Position numbers and translations under genes: made by a program. The notes beneath the pieces are model-generated. The model was not told where the DNA came from, did no database searches, and saw only the letters and a program-made list of their open reading frames with translations. Shown here piece by piece: positions 46,356 to 60,410 of a stretch of DNA of 64,000 nt. This DNA is from Anniella stebbinsi (taxonomy: Eukaryota > Chordata > Lepidosauria > Squamata > Anniellidae), in contig JARDYH010000001.1 of the NCBI GenBank assembly GCA_029215795.1, forward strand, positions 120,591,033 through 120,655,032. The letters run 5' to 3'. Position 1 is the first letter of the stretch; every line of letters begins with the position of its first letter.

Positions 46356-46703
46356 GGCTGCCTCTACAAGAGGCATTTAAAGCTCTTTCAAGGCGCATTA
46401 AAAAAATTACCTCTACAAGAACGGAGTGCAAATCGGGCGTAGAGGCGCGTTATCTCCCCGATTATGCACATTATTGAATGCGCATTAAATCACGAGTTTT
46501 ATTTTCCGTTAAAGCGCATTTTGACTGTGTGAATAAGCGCTTATGCGCATTAACTACTTGTAAAGCGCATTTTGGACATCTGTTAATGTGCTTCGCCGCC
46601 TCTTGCCGCCTCTCGTGCAGAGGGATTAGGCGTAAATGCGCTTCAGCGATTATGCGCATAATCGCCTAAGCAGGCGCAAAAGGGGATCCTTGTAGAGGGG
46701 ACC
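46356..46703. mobile_element. CpG-rich MITE, family A copy 2 (348 bp)
   Basis: Same ends as 41535-41889. Differences are mainly CG to TG/CA changes (for example GGAGCGCAAATC to GGAGTGCAAATC) plus a ~7-base gap after TTTTATTTT. This is the pattern expected of recent copies decaying by methyl-CpG mutation. Confidence 0.9.
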
Positions 46704-46922
46704 TAAGCTGAGCAATCAGGTGCTGGAGGCTGGCAGGATAAGAATTGAGAAAGTGGTGACGGCTGCTATGAGCAGCAGCAGATGCTGCCATGCAGAGAGA
46801 AGGAGCAAGCAAGAGCCTGGCGGCTGAGCCTCCTAGTTGCCAGTACCACTTGCCCACTTGGGCAGGTGAAGGATCAACAATAGCAAGAAGCTGGAGGCAG
46901 CGCAGCTTCCCTTCATTCTCTG

Positions 46923-46924
<2 letters not shown>

Positions 46925-46975
<51 letters not shown>
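46925..46975. repeat. (CAG)17 microsatellite, uninterrupted
   Basis: Seventeen perfect CAG units. It lies in an open plus-strand frame (46790-47086) that would give polyglutamine, but the frame has no gene support and the surroundings look transposon-derived. Confidence 0.97.
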
Positions 46976-46976
<1 letters not shown>

Positions 46977-47330
46977 TATCGCTAGCAAGCACTGCTATGT
47001 CATCAGGTGAGTCACTGGCAATGTTGGAGGCAGCTGCCAACAGCCTTCTGCCTGAAGGAGGTGGATGTGCAGTCACCATGGCCTGAAGTGGCCTCAGCAC
47101 CAGGAGGCATCTTGCCCAGGGTCCCCCAGAAGCAGGAACTGCCCTGCAGAGACAGAACAAATAAAAATATAGCAGCATCGAACATTTCTAATTGGGAGGG
47201 AGGCACATGGGGGAATTCCTGCTGTTATCTGAGATCAGAGATAACAGTGGGGATTCCCTGGGGCACGGGGCTTGGAGGAACCCAAGGAAGGTCTACAAGC
47301 CAGAAGTTCCCCATCCCTGATCTAATTGAT

Positions 47331-47580
47331 AATAGCTTTTCACCCTGAACAAAAACTGATTGCAAAAGGCTGAAGTGTTGATGAAGATCGTATTCAGCAA
47401 ACACAAACATTTTCTGTCATTTTCTAAGTTCCTTTACATAGTAATAAAAAAACTAGGCAAATAAATGTAATTTGATTCATATATGTAACTTTGCTTGGAT
47501 TGCTCCCATTGTTTTCAACCAGAGTGTTAAGTATAGTCACCAAAGATGAGATGAACGTCTATCCAACATGGTAATAATGT
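47331..47580. other. Gene-free sequence
   Basis: No gene or repeat recognised. Confidence 0.5.
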
Positions 47581-47928
47581 AATGGGCAGGATCCAATGGG
47601 GTGCTTTCACCCCACTACCAATTCTCTTCAGCCCTGCCAATGCCATTGCGCAAGAGGTCCCCACCACTCGTGCAATGGCAATTTAGTGTTCCTGGGACAA
47701 CCGGAAACGAGCCCAAACACTCATTTCTGGAAGGAGGCAAATCAGCAGAGCTCGCATAAGGGAGCTTAGCTGACTGGCCTCCTTCCAGAAACAAGCATTT
47801 CAGCTCATTTTGGTTTCCTCTAGGAAACACTCAATCTCCCTCGTGTAAATGGTGGATCCCACTTGTGCAGTCGAATTGGCAGGACCCACCACGTGTGGGC
47901 ATAAACACCTCACTGGATCCTGCCCAAT
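47581..47928. mobile_element. MITE E, 342 bp, 'gggcaggatcca' terminal repeats
   Basis: Element 47584-47925: GGGCAGGATCCAATGGGGTG at the left and CACCTCACTGGATCCTGCCC at the right are inverse with two mismatches. AAT lies on both sides (47581-47583 and 47926-47928), a possible 3-base target duplication as in PIF/Harbinger. Inner arms GGAAGGAGGC / GCCTCCTTCC form a stem around 47760. Confidence 0.8.
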
Positions 47929-48767
47929 AGTTGACTACCTAGAACAACAGAATGGAAAGTGACAGGCGACTGTAAAGATATGAAACATTTCTGCTCCAGG
48001 TCCTGTTGGAAAGCATATTGAAATTATCCCATAATGCCTACCCTTAAAAATAAATAAAATACATTATCATTTTTCTTCTTCCAGTTTATCTGGCAGCTGT
48101 TTTGCGCTTTCATGCTCTATAGCCTCTAAATGATACCTTTTTTTTTGTAAGCCCCTTCAAAGTTTTGCTGGTGCTTCCTGCTTGCTGGTTCATTACTCCT
48201 GCAGCTCAGATTAGTTTTCTTCACTGCTTTGAATTAACAATGGTTGTACGAAATGCTGTTTATGTAGGTTATGTATTTCAGTCAATAACGTAATTCACAA
48301 GTTTAACCTTTAGTTTCTGCTTGATGTATCAGCAATACAGTTGCAATCTTCTCAACAGTTTGTTATGTAGGATTGCCAAGGGCTGAGCTGCATTAAGCTT
48401 CCATTTCATATAACAATGAATCTGACCGGTGGCTCCTTCTGAGCCTTGCCTGGGGCTGTGATTGGAGATGTTGCAAGTGGCAGATCCCAGGGCTTTGAAG
48501 TCCCAGCCATAGCCAGAGAATCTGGAGAGCATCTTGGAGGCTCTTGGTTCTACCAGGTTGGAGCTTAATGGGGCTCAGTGCCTGGCTCTCTTGGTACCAC
48601 CACCTGGGTGGGAAGGGGACATGCTTCTGTGGAGCTTCAGAACTTCTGCCTGAGCTCAGTTGGCACTCCTAATTGGGTGGCTAAAGGAGGGAGCAAGGCT
48701 TGCAGGCATTCAAGTTCCACGGTGTACTGTGAACAGCACAAAAACAGAGGCAGAAATTGTAAGTCAC
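47929..48767. other. Gene-free sequence
   Basis: No gene or repeat recognised. Confidence 0.5.
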
Positions 48768-48856
48768 CAACAAAGACAAATGTTAAACAGCACACAACTG
48801 CACAATCACAAACTGCATTTGTGCAGTTGTGTGCTGTTTAGCATTTGTCTTTGTTG
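48768..48856. repeat. 38-bp-arm hairpin
   Basis: CAACAAAGACAAATGTTAAA continuing to CTGCACAA (48805) is mirrored by TTGTGCAG (48819) through CATTTGTCTTTGTTG (48856), with one mismatch over 38 bases and a 13-base loop. The transcript could fold into a precursor-miRNA-sized stem on either strand. Confidence 0.9.
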
Positions 48857-48993
48857 TGTGAAGACTGGGCACCATGCTTCCTGCTACTTCCACAGCTGAG
48901 CTGTTGTTCCCTCTATAATTCAGCCCTTGAAATCGGCCCCCCAATTCCTTTGTCCTCTTCACCTGGCATGGATACCATTCAGGTGTCCTTAGT

Positions 48994-49379
48994 GCAGGGG
49001 TGGGGAATGCTTTCAGCGCAAGGGCCAAATTCAGTTTCAGAGAAGCTCGCAATGAGTTGAGCATAAGGCAAAAGGGGAAGGGCAAAATACCAGCATATTT
49101 TCAGTTTAGAGCTCTCACGGTCAATAACTAAGCCTCAGGAGAGACATTTCAGCCTTTTAGGATACAGGAAAACTGCACACAAGCTGGGAAACCACCCAAA
49201 ATATAAGCATATTTTAACTTAAAGCTCTTTTTGCCGGTAACCAAGCCTTCCAGAATGTGGGGGGAAAAAGCTGCACAAAAGCCGGGAAATGATAAGCAGT
49301 CAGGAGAAAGGGACAGGGGCAGATTGGGACCCTAGGTAGGCTGGATTTGGCCCACAGGCCTGAGGTTCAGCACCCCTGC
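48994..49379. mobile_element. hAT-Charlie-like non-autonomous element
   Basis: Left end CAGGGGTGGGGAATGC and right end TTCAGCACCCCTG are inverse in type. AGGGCCAAATTCAG and GGATTTGGCCCACAGG form sub-terminal arms. An inner ~80-base unit (AGCTCT...AAGCC...AAGCTGGGAAACC) is repeated twice. CCTTAGTG and CCCTAAAA flank it, only a weak 8-base match. Confidence 0.72.
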
Positions 49380-52300
49380 CCTAAAAACCTCAGCTTGGAT
49401 TCTTGGCAATCACTTTCCCATGCTACAGAAATAATCTGTAAGGCCTTTGAACTCTCCTTAATAGATATACAGTGCGCTCTCTAAGCATCTGCACACATCA
49501 GGGAAAATAGTTTCTCTCAGAAAGCAAGTGAATATGCTACTTCCAGGATTTCAACTTTAACACAGCCTTTAGCTTTAATACATGGTTTAAAAGAGTGCTT
49601 AGCTTTCTCTTTAGTTATTTCAAGATGGGGTTTCTTCGTGAATTCTGACTTTTCCAAAGGTTCCAGATAAAACTATTTTCTATTTTCGTAATGGAACCAA
49701 ATCATTGACTGGAGTCACCCATTGGCAGGAGAATAAACACAGGTTGAACAGAAGAACAGCATGTAGCACTTAAAAACCTAAATACTTCAACATTCAGCAC
49801 TGTCATATGGAGCCTCCCACGATGTAAAGAGAATTGGGTACTTTTCACTGTAACAACAACCCATTTTAGCTGTCTTTAAGCTTTTACAAGGCTAGCTTCA
49901 TTTAGCAAGGAGTCTGGCATTTAGGAAAAGATCCATTTTTCTTTGCCAGATATTTTCTTCAGGTTTTTGAGTTCATCTAATTTGCATTGTTTCCAATAAA
50001 ATGCTGGGCATAAATTTTGGATATGGATCATTTACAGTGAAATTGTTCCATTTGCTCTAGTTTTCCTCCTTTCATTTTTCCCTAGACTCAGATTGCTTGT
50101 AAACTGAGAATGAACTCACACAAAGCCACTATGGGGAATAATATCTCCAGGAAGACTAGTGTGAATGAATTTGCTGGGCAGAGTAAATTATGTTTATGTT
50201 CACCCTCTCCAGGGTAAAAAATCTCCTTTGATCACTGAGGGGTTGGGGTTTTTTTGGTAAAAAATTAATACAGTAAACTTAAGCATTTACTGTAACTGTG
50301 TTTTAAGCTATTAGCACTTAGGCTAAATGGATGGCATTTTGAAAATGTAATAACAAGCCCATATAAAATCTAAACTCAATGGCCACAATCCAGCATAGAA
50401 TTGTTGTTTTAAAGTCCCACTACTTTCAATGAGATTTAAATGTGCATATCTTTGCACTGGATTTTTTCCACTCTGTATTTGGCAGCCTAATTAAAAGTAG
50501 TCTCAGGAGCAGGTGTGTATGCGTGTGCATGCATGTATGTAATTATGTATGTGTGTGTGTGTGTGTGTGTGTGTTTGTAAAAGAATATTTTTGAAAGTTT
50601 TATAAAAATAATTGAAGCAAATATACATGTTTGTAGTATAGATTTTCTGGAGCATAATCTGGGTTAGGAATAACAAAATCACAGTGTAGATGATGATGAA
50701 ATGAATCATTTCAAACGTTCACCAAAAGGAAAAAAAAGTGCTGTAGGTCAATATATAAATTATACTACATGTTCTGAGCTTGCAGTGGAATGATTTGGGG
50801 AATAAATAAATAATTTCCCTCTTTAAACTAGTTTGCATTTTAGTTTTGGTTGTAATCCACAAGTGCTGTACTCAGAAAAAAGGTGGCATCAATTTCCTTG
50901 AGGGTTTCTAAGAAAGAAACTTACACAATAACTTCCAGTTGCTACTGCATATTCATCAGAGCTGTTGTGCACACAGCAGCTTGCCAAACCTCGGTATTAT
51001 GTTTTTTTATTTTGTTTTGGTGATTTCCATTTTGGGATGGAAAAGGTTTGGCGGGGATACAAATTTCTCTTGCTTGAACACCTCTCATGCTGGCAAGAAG
51101 GACAAAATATTTTAGATGGGAATAAAACATCTTAACTTTCCCATGCAGACAGATACCCCACAGGCGAACAACAACTACAAAAATACTCCATCAAAGGTGA
51201 AGAGCAAGAATGGCTAGGAGGCGCATCTGAAAACAGATAAAAGAGACTCAAGTGAACCCCTAATTTGTTATAGCAAATGGTTCAATGTGCATATGCTCAT
51301 AAACAACAAAGAGACTTAAGGGAGATGCAAGACTGAGGGAAAAAAGGCGGAATTATAAGAAGATGGTTGGGTTAGATCTAAAGGGTTGGCAGACCAGCAT
51401 GGCATCTCTAGTACCAGCGTGACTGTGCTAGTGACTACTTGGAGGGAACTCTGGAGAGTGTAACAGAAGCTACATTTTTTGCTGCAGAAGCTAAAGCAAA
51501 AGGACCTGGATGCTAGCTTCTTCATTATAATTTCTTCCATCACCATTTCTTTCCATTTTTAAGGTGCGTGAGCATGGTAAGGAAATCTTGTGTCGCTCCG
51601 TATCACAGACAGTGATGCCGCTTTAGCCAATTCAAGGAGATGCACCAAAGAGACTGAAGATATTAAAAACGGGGACTCCTCTGCCAACAATGACTATGAT
51701 CATGTTAATTATCAATCTGTAAAATTGGTGTCCACGTGACTCTGGCATTCAATATCAAAGGCATCTTTTCTAAGGGCAGGGATGGGGTCCAATGTGTACC
51801 ATTTTTGTTAGGGCAGTTGCTTTGAACATCACCTTAAGGAAGATTGCAGTATTAAGAGTTCAAAAGCCAATTCTTTCAGAGTATCAACACTCATTTCCAT
51901 GACTCATGCTTTACAGTGGAGATTTCAGTAATGGAAATTACTGAATGAGGACTGTGGCCTACATTGCATGTTACGTAAAGCTGTTCATTGACCTTCTTAG
52001 TGTGTATTACTAGTAAATGGTGTGAAGGGCTCCCATTTTAAAAAGTGCCCCAACATTCACATTAGCTTGATGAAAGTTAGGCATCTGAGGCTTATTTCAT
52101 GGATTCTGGTAGTGAAGTGCTTAGTATATCCGTTCTCTAATCGGCCACTAGATCTCCTAGCCTATTTATGAGAATGCTACAAAACCTAGCATTGATGAAA
52201 CAGGTCTCTTAAATGAGATGGAAAGTGAGGCTGTATCAGAGAACTATGATCACGTGTGCATATGTGTGTCTTATACGTAACATTAATTCTCTGTTGTTTT

Positions 52301-53002
52301 AAAAAAAGAAACCCTACAAAATCAAACTATATTAAAATATACAGGGGATTAGTTACATTTTAAAATATCTATAAATTCAGAAAAGAAGGCAACTGCAATG
52401 ACACCCTACACTGACTGCTGCATTTATCCTTGTGTAATTTGATTTTCTTGGCCTTTGTTTTACAAACTTGCATATACATTTCCATTCAGAAAAAGAAAGG
52501 GGGGGGGAAGCAATAGTTAAATGTGATGGCTAAGATCCATAGTAGCTGACTCACTGACTTGAGTTATTGCTGTACTGAAAGATTTCTATAGCCTCTGTGT
52601 CCAAAATGTACACTTACTGCCCCTTCAGCCTTGACAGTTGACCTTGCAATGTGCTGGCAGGCTGCCACAGGGGCATCATCATCTGCAGGGCAGATGCGGC
52701 AATATGCTATTTAGTAACCCGCCTCTGTTATCTCATCTCAGGTAGCAACCCAAATCGACACTTTCTTTGTATTGGGTGAATGTACATTTCAGTGTACTTT
52801 TTATGCAAAGGCCAATCAACATACACTTATCCCCCACCCCCACATTCACACACTACTTTGGATGCTCCTGGTTTTAATTTGAAAACAGACATCCAAACCC
52901 CCCAATGTTATAATCAATATGATTTTCTTCTCTTGGTAATATCTAGGTTTTTGTGTGTGTGTGTGTGTGTTTTTTTTTAAAAAAGCAAAACAAACCAGCT
53001 AG
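49380..53002 (-). other. PTCHD1 3' UTR and downstream sequence
   Basis: Directly follows the PTCHD1 stop codon on the minus strand, so its upper part must be 3' UTR. The extent is unknown; TTTATT words (AATAAA on the gene strand) occur, for example near 51007, but none can be chosen with confidence. Contains (TG)n at 50549-50574 and 52952-52970. No other gene recognised. Confidence 0.5.
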
Positions 53003-54680
<1,678 letters not shown>

Positions 54681-54699
54681 TGTTGTTGCAATGTTAGAT

Positions 54700-54796
54700 G
54701 GGGGGGGGGGGGCAAATGAGCAAAATGAAGATCTCCAAAGGTGTGTCCATTTACGGGTGTTAATTGAAGAAGCAACTGTCCTGCTGCGGGGGAAAA

Positions 54797-54831
<35 letters not shown>

Positions 54832-54839
54832 CTCTCTCA
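54700..54839. repeat. G13 tract and (CA)n(CT)n microsatellite near the splice site
   Basis: Thirteen G at 54700-54712 (C on the gene strand) and CA/CT dinucleotides at 54797-54839, both within 190 bases of the exon. Confidence 0.95.
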
Positions 54840-55718
54840 CATCCAAGGTGCTTTTCAATGATGGAAATACATAATCTGTGCTGGTAGTATGCTGTGCCAG
54901 GAAAAAGCCAAGTTCATTGCCAAAAAGTATTATGTTAACAAGTCCAGTTATCCAAATTAAAACCACATTTTGCATTTTTCATGCCACGTTTTCACTTTGT
55001 GAAGATTTAAGAGTTACCGAAGTTAAGAGAACCTTATATGGTATTGATACTGAAATAAAACATTGAACGTACCTATGAAGACTATTTTTATATAAGATGC
55101 AACAGAGGTTAACAAGAAGAACCATGGCACAGATAATTATTTCCCCCTTTTTCTTTCTTTGCCTGGAGCAAGGAAACTCAAATATTGTGTTCAGACTAAA
55201 TTATATAATCAATACAATCTAACCAAGTTTGTTTAATTTTTAAATAAATATTCTCAAGGAAAATTCCCGGCATGCTGTCAAAATGCAGATATGGCTCTTT
55301 CCATACTGCTGCAGTGAATGGATAATCAACACACTCATAAACCTAAGAATATATTTTTAAAAGAAGAAAGTTCCTAGTCCTCATAATTGCATAAATGTTT
55401 GAAACCATGCTGGTTATAAGCCAAAGTCAAAGATTAATAATTAAGATTACGTACCAGATACAAAATTCTGTAGGACATATTTTCCAACCATGAGGTCTAC
55501 AATATTGGTTTAAACAACCAGAAATAAATTTAGATTCTTGATTCTGTGCTACATACAAATTCTGTGAAAAAACTTTACATGCATGTACCATGGACGTACA
55601 TGAACATGCTGAAGTATAGTTACTATATTTTTTGCCAAGAATAAGGCTATGGAAGACAGACATCTTGGACTATAAATGATGTCACTGAGGATCCAATGAC
55701 ATATGCATTAGACATGTT

Positions 55719-55750
<32 letters not shown>

Positions 55751-56329
55751 CCTTCCTCCCCCTCTCTCTTTAACAAATAGTGATCATGCGCATATGTGTG
55801 CACATGTGATCAGGGTTGAGACCACAGTCTGTACGGGGGCAGGGTCTTAATCCTTTTCATCCATGCTGTCATCCAAATAAAAATTACTGCCCACCCCATG
55901 CTCCAGGAAATAAACTGTTATTGATGCCAATAGCAACTTCCTTCCTGGGCAAAGCAACTTGGTGAGATCTATGTTGGGACTGCAATGCAGGTGGAAATAG
56001 TTAACCCCAGTATTTATTCTTGGAGGAAAACTCCCATTGATCGGGCGAGGGGAGAGGTTTTCTTTGGGAGTGCAGCACAGTCCAATTCGCCATCCCTCAC
56101 ACCAAGATCCTGATACTGATAAGACTGGGGATGATGGTTGTTGTATTCTGGCAAATTTGGATTACGGGTTATGGAAGGCTGTTCTATGGCAGAGTCATGC
56201 AAACTTTTTGGGCCATGGGCACATCTGGCAATTTGAGAAACTGTCTTGGGTACCATCACAAAATGGCTGCCATGGGAAGTTGGCAAAGGATGTAACCTAC
56301 CCAAAAGATTGAGTACAAGGAAAATGTGG
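54840..56329. other. PTCHD1 intron sequence, no other gene
   Basis: Includes a (TC)n microsatellite at 55719-55750. Nothing coding recognised on either strand. Confidence 0.55.
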
Positions 56330-57000
56330 GGTATGAGTCTCAACAGCTTTTCAGGGGGAGTGTAACCTGATCCCAAACTGGATGCAAACATCCATCCAGA
56401 TTGGCAGATTTCCTAACCCCATAGCACCTCTGGCTTAAGTTTCAGATTGTTTGCCTTCACCCATCTCAAAAATGCGTCCAGTTCAGGACGCATCTGTTTG
56501 GGAGTTCCATATCTTTCCTGGGACTAGCAGGTGGAAAAGATAGAACTGTGTGTCATCAGCATACTGATGACACGTTAGCCCTGGCCAGTGGTCATTCTGT
56601 GGAACTGATGGGAGTTGTGGTCCAACAACATCTGGAGTGCCACAGGTTCCTCCCATCTGCTTTAGCCCAAATATCTGGATGTCTTTTCCCAGCAGTTTCA
56701 AATAGATATTAAAGGGCATGGGGGACAAGATGTAACCCTGAAGTATCCCAAAGGTGTGATAAGAAGTCCTCCAGCACCATCTTCTGGGTTCCATTCCTCC
56801 AGAAAGGCCAGGAGCCAATGTGGTTCCAAATCCCATCCTGGCTAGATGGTCCAGAAGGATACCATAGGTGATAGTATAGAAAGTTGCTGAGGTGGCCAGG
56901 AGTCCCAGCAGTGTTGAACTCTGCCAGTCATTGCCCAACCAACTCAAATGACTGAGGTCAGAAGCCAGATTGGAATGAATCTGAATAATCAGTATTATCT
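56330..57000 (-). pseudogene. L2-clade LINE RT fragment
   Basis: Minus strand: GYGILLDHLARMG-like words (56880-56840), YILSPMPFNIYLKLLGK, QYADDTQFYLF (YADD at 56552-56563) and GYTPPEKLL (about 56370). The last matches GYTPPERL in the L2 at 19473-21600, so both are the same LINE family. A short 'gggagttgtggtccaacaac' repeat is inserted at about 56580-56650, splitting the RT. Strongly decayed. Confidence 0.85.
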
Positions 57001-57782
57001 AAGACTGCCTCTTCCCCCACTTTATAGTTATATTTTACTGCAATCAGACAAGATAAGCATACAGTTAATTTTAGTACTGATATGTCCTCAAAGTTGTTAG
57101 AAAATGTAAGCAGTACAATTCTATGATTATCTACTTGGAAGTAATTCTCATTGAGTTCAATGAGTTCAATGGGAATTACTCTCAGGTAAGTGTGCAAAGG
57201 ATCTTAGCCCTAATATAAAACAAAGCATTATTAGATTATATATTTTTGTAAAATCAACAATCTCTTGGAGCAAAAAATGCATTGTTTATTCTCAGAAATT
57301 TAAACTCAGATAAATATCTTTCAATTTCTTCTTCAATAACAGTTGAGATATTGCAATGCAGTATTTTCAGCCAAGCAATGTCCTTACTCCTCAATCAGCA
57401 GAATTAACTGCTCCTTAAAACACTGTATGATTAGTATGTTTGTTAGTTCATGACCCAAACTGAAAGAGAATTCTGAAAACTCTACTCTCTTGATATACAA
57501 CAGTCACCCTCAATTTCTGCTGTGCATTTGTCAAATTGCAATAGATCTTTGGATTAAAAGATACATTATGTTGTTTGTCTAAGAACTCTGTTTCTCTAAT
57601 AATCACATAATGAAAACGGGCAATATCCAATGCAAAAACAAAAAGGGGAATGAAGCTCAAAAAGGGGATGAAAAACAACCATTTTATTTTCGATAGGCTG
57701 ATACTTGATAAAAAATTCCAACTTGTTAAAAAACAAAACTTCTCTTAGGAAGGTCCTTCCTAAATACCCTGTCCCAGGAAAT
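57001..57782. other. Intron sequence
   Basis: A CAATGGGA-family fragment with TTGAGTTCAATGAGTTC is at about 57145-57215. No gene recognised. Confidence 0.5.
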
Positions 57783-58380
57783 ATCTGTTCAGTAGTTTAA
57801 GAACTTAAGAATATACAAAAAGATGTGCTGGATCATACAAAAAGCCTATCTAGTCCAGCATTCTGTTCTCACAGTGGCTGACCAGATGCCAATGGGAAGC
57901 CCACAAGCAGGTCATGAGTGTAATGGTACCTTTCCTCTTGAATTCCCTAGCAACGGATATCTGGAGGCACACTGCCCCTGATACTGGAGGCAATACATAG
58001 CCATCATGACTGGTAGCCTCCACGAATTTGTCTTTTAAAACCATCCAAATCGGGTTTAAAACCATCCTTTTAAAACCATCCAAATTGGCGGCCATCACTA
58101 TATCTTGGGAAAGTGAATTCCACAGTTTAAGTATCTGCTGTGTGAAGAAGTACTTCCCTTTATCTGTCCTGAATCTCTCACCATTTAGCTTCCACTGGAT
58201 GACCCTGGTTTGTAGTATTATGAGACAGAGAGAGACTTGCCCTTATCCACTTGCTCCACAGCAAGTACAATTTTATACACCTCTATCATGTCCACACTTC
58301 CCATGCCTTTTTTCTAAGCTAAAAAACATTAGACATTGTAACCTTTCCTTATAGAGGAACTGCTCCAAAATTCAAGTGAA
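57783..58380 (-). mobile_element. CR1 LINE 3' end
   Basis: Inverse of the canonical CR1 tail: AGCCTATCTAGTCCAGCATT, CTGTTCTCACAGTGGCTGAC, AGATGCCAATGGGAAGCCC, ATACATAGCCATCATGACTG. The coding remnant VNSLSQDIVMAANL-type words precede it. A short triplication of AAAACCATCC lies at 58036-58086. Confidence 0.9.
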
Positions 58381-60410
58381 TAAGGAAGCCCTTATAAAGG
58401 TGGGAGCTTGATAATGTACTAAAAAAATCCTGCACAGGTACCTAAGCCCCTGGCAGGAGTTTTTATTCTGATAATGCCAGAGTTCAATTTTAGACCCACA
58501 GGAGTTCGTAAACTAAAGGACCCCTTGATGAGGTCATTTAGAAGTTATAGCAATTTCACCTTTTGAAAGGTTCATCCGGAAGAGCACAGGAAGGCAAAGA
58601 TGTCAAGGTACTCCTCCCAGGATGTTCCCTTGTAACCACCTGATATTTGCAAGAGCAAGATCTCTGTTCATTTCCATTTTGGATGCAACGGGGCCATCAT
58701 CATTTGTAATCTTGACATATCAAACAGGAATAGACATGTAAATAATACTTGGCGTCCTACTTGCGGCGAGATGCTTGCTATTCATCTTCATTTCCCAAAA
58801 TGTTTTATAGTTGCTTCTGCTGGGCAGGTCAAGACTGTCAATGTGATAACTAGCACAGTGCCCCCATTAAAGCTAATTGGGAGCACTGAAACTCCCCAGA
58901 CATAAGATCTAGCAAAAAAAGAAAAGAAAAAAAAAGTACAACCAGTGACTGACATCCCATTGTTAATTATGTTTTAAATAGTTACGTTCTATTCTCAGTA
59001 GGGAAAACTATTAAGTTCACTTTCACTGCCTTTGTAAAGGCAGACTGACCTTTAAAAAGAAAAAGAAAAGAAAAACAGATTGCTTGCCAAAGTAGGAACC
59101 GAGAGGTTTAATCCTTTTATAGTTCCCTTAAGTGCTGCAGACAAGACTGACAGAGAATACTATATATCATGTACATGAGTCTGGCTCACATTGAACAAAT
59201 TATTCTAAAACTGAATCACTGTTTCATAATCACATATTATGAATTTGTGGTGCCCTAAATTTAAGTTGTGGGATTTTATAATTTTGTAAAAATACAGCCT
59301 GGTGATCAGGCCTGGCTGTAAAACATTAAAAAAATGTTTATTAATGTGGCAGGTCTTAATTGCTGTGATACAGCACATGCAAAGTCTGGTATTTTTATTC
59401 ATATCAACTTGAGGATAATAGCAATGATGTTGATTGTCCTTTACTATTAACATAAAAAAGAGAAAGAAAATGTCACACAGGAGAACATTTGGGGGCATGC
59501 CTTTGACAGGCAGGAATCTTCAGGAAGTTCTGTGACAAATGACTTTTTATATCTTTCTCTGCAGTGAATCTATCATTGCGAGGGCAGAATCTGGTTTAGC
59601 GGATGTTTGCAGCTCGGCTAACAAAAGAAGCTGCTCAACTTCCAAAGCAACTACAGGAAGAGGGAGGAATTAGGCTCACAGGCAATGCAGCCTCAGTTCC
59701 TTCACTTCAACCATCACTTTAGATGCATAGGGAGGGGACAGGGATTCCTTCACTGCCAAGCTCACTGATGGTACAAACAGGAACTGAGCTCAGAAACAAT
59801 GCACGAGAGCGTCCACAAAGACGACAAACTACTCACTGCTGGTTAGCATGCTCATCTGTATCATCCTACCAAGTTGGAAGGAGAATTTTACAATACATCA
59901 AGTGCTGACATAATGATAGAATATGCTGTAAATTGGTAATCATTCATAGCTCTGTTCTGACAAGAGCCGCTATACAGGACTAACTAGTGGAAGAGTTTGC
60001 TTATAAGAAGGGAAAAGTACAAGCAAGCTTCAGTTTGGGCTCACTTTAGGCTCAGGTTTACAGAGCAGTTCATCAAATAAAGCAAGTTTAAGAGTTCAAC
60101 TTATCATTTAGTGTTAAAATACACAGAGAAAAAGGATCTAGACCTTTCAAGCCACGTCCTTCTCAAATCACCTACCCTTTGTCTGCTGACCCCTTCAACA
60201 ATCCATTGAACATAGGATCTTTCCTAAATAGGCCTCCCATTCACTATTCTTAATAGACCTTTAGTAAGAATAACCTTTCCTGGGGTGTGTGTGCAATTGA
60301 CCTACATTCCCAGCAACTGAAAGCTAGTGCTGATCAGGAGTTCACATACAGGCTCCCTTGCTTTTCAAACAAGGCCCTCCAATCAGATTCACTGAAGCAG
60401 TAGTTGGGAC
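58381..60410. other. PTCHD1 intron sequence, no repeats recognised
   Basis: No exon-like frame on either strand; in particular no sign of PTCHD1 exon 2 on the minus strand. Confidence 0.55.

Larger units (their letters stand above)
45985..47330. mobile_element. hAT-Charlie-like element, split by MITE family A
   Basis: 45985-46200 shares AGGAGAGGCATTCCAACC, AGTTGGGAAACCATC and GAGATTCAACATCCCTAC with the Charlie-like copies. The family A MITE occupies 46356-46703. 46704-47330 carries more mobile-looking GC-rich sequence and ends with AAGTTCCCCATCCCTG near 47318. Whether the two flanks are one element or two is not settled. Confidence 0.45.

Noticed and set aside
46666..47178. Long minus-strand frame with a polycysteine run
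   Set aside because: The run is the reverse reading of the (CAG)17 repeat and the rest is transposon-derived.
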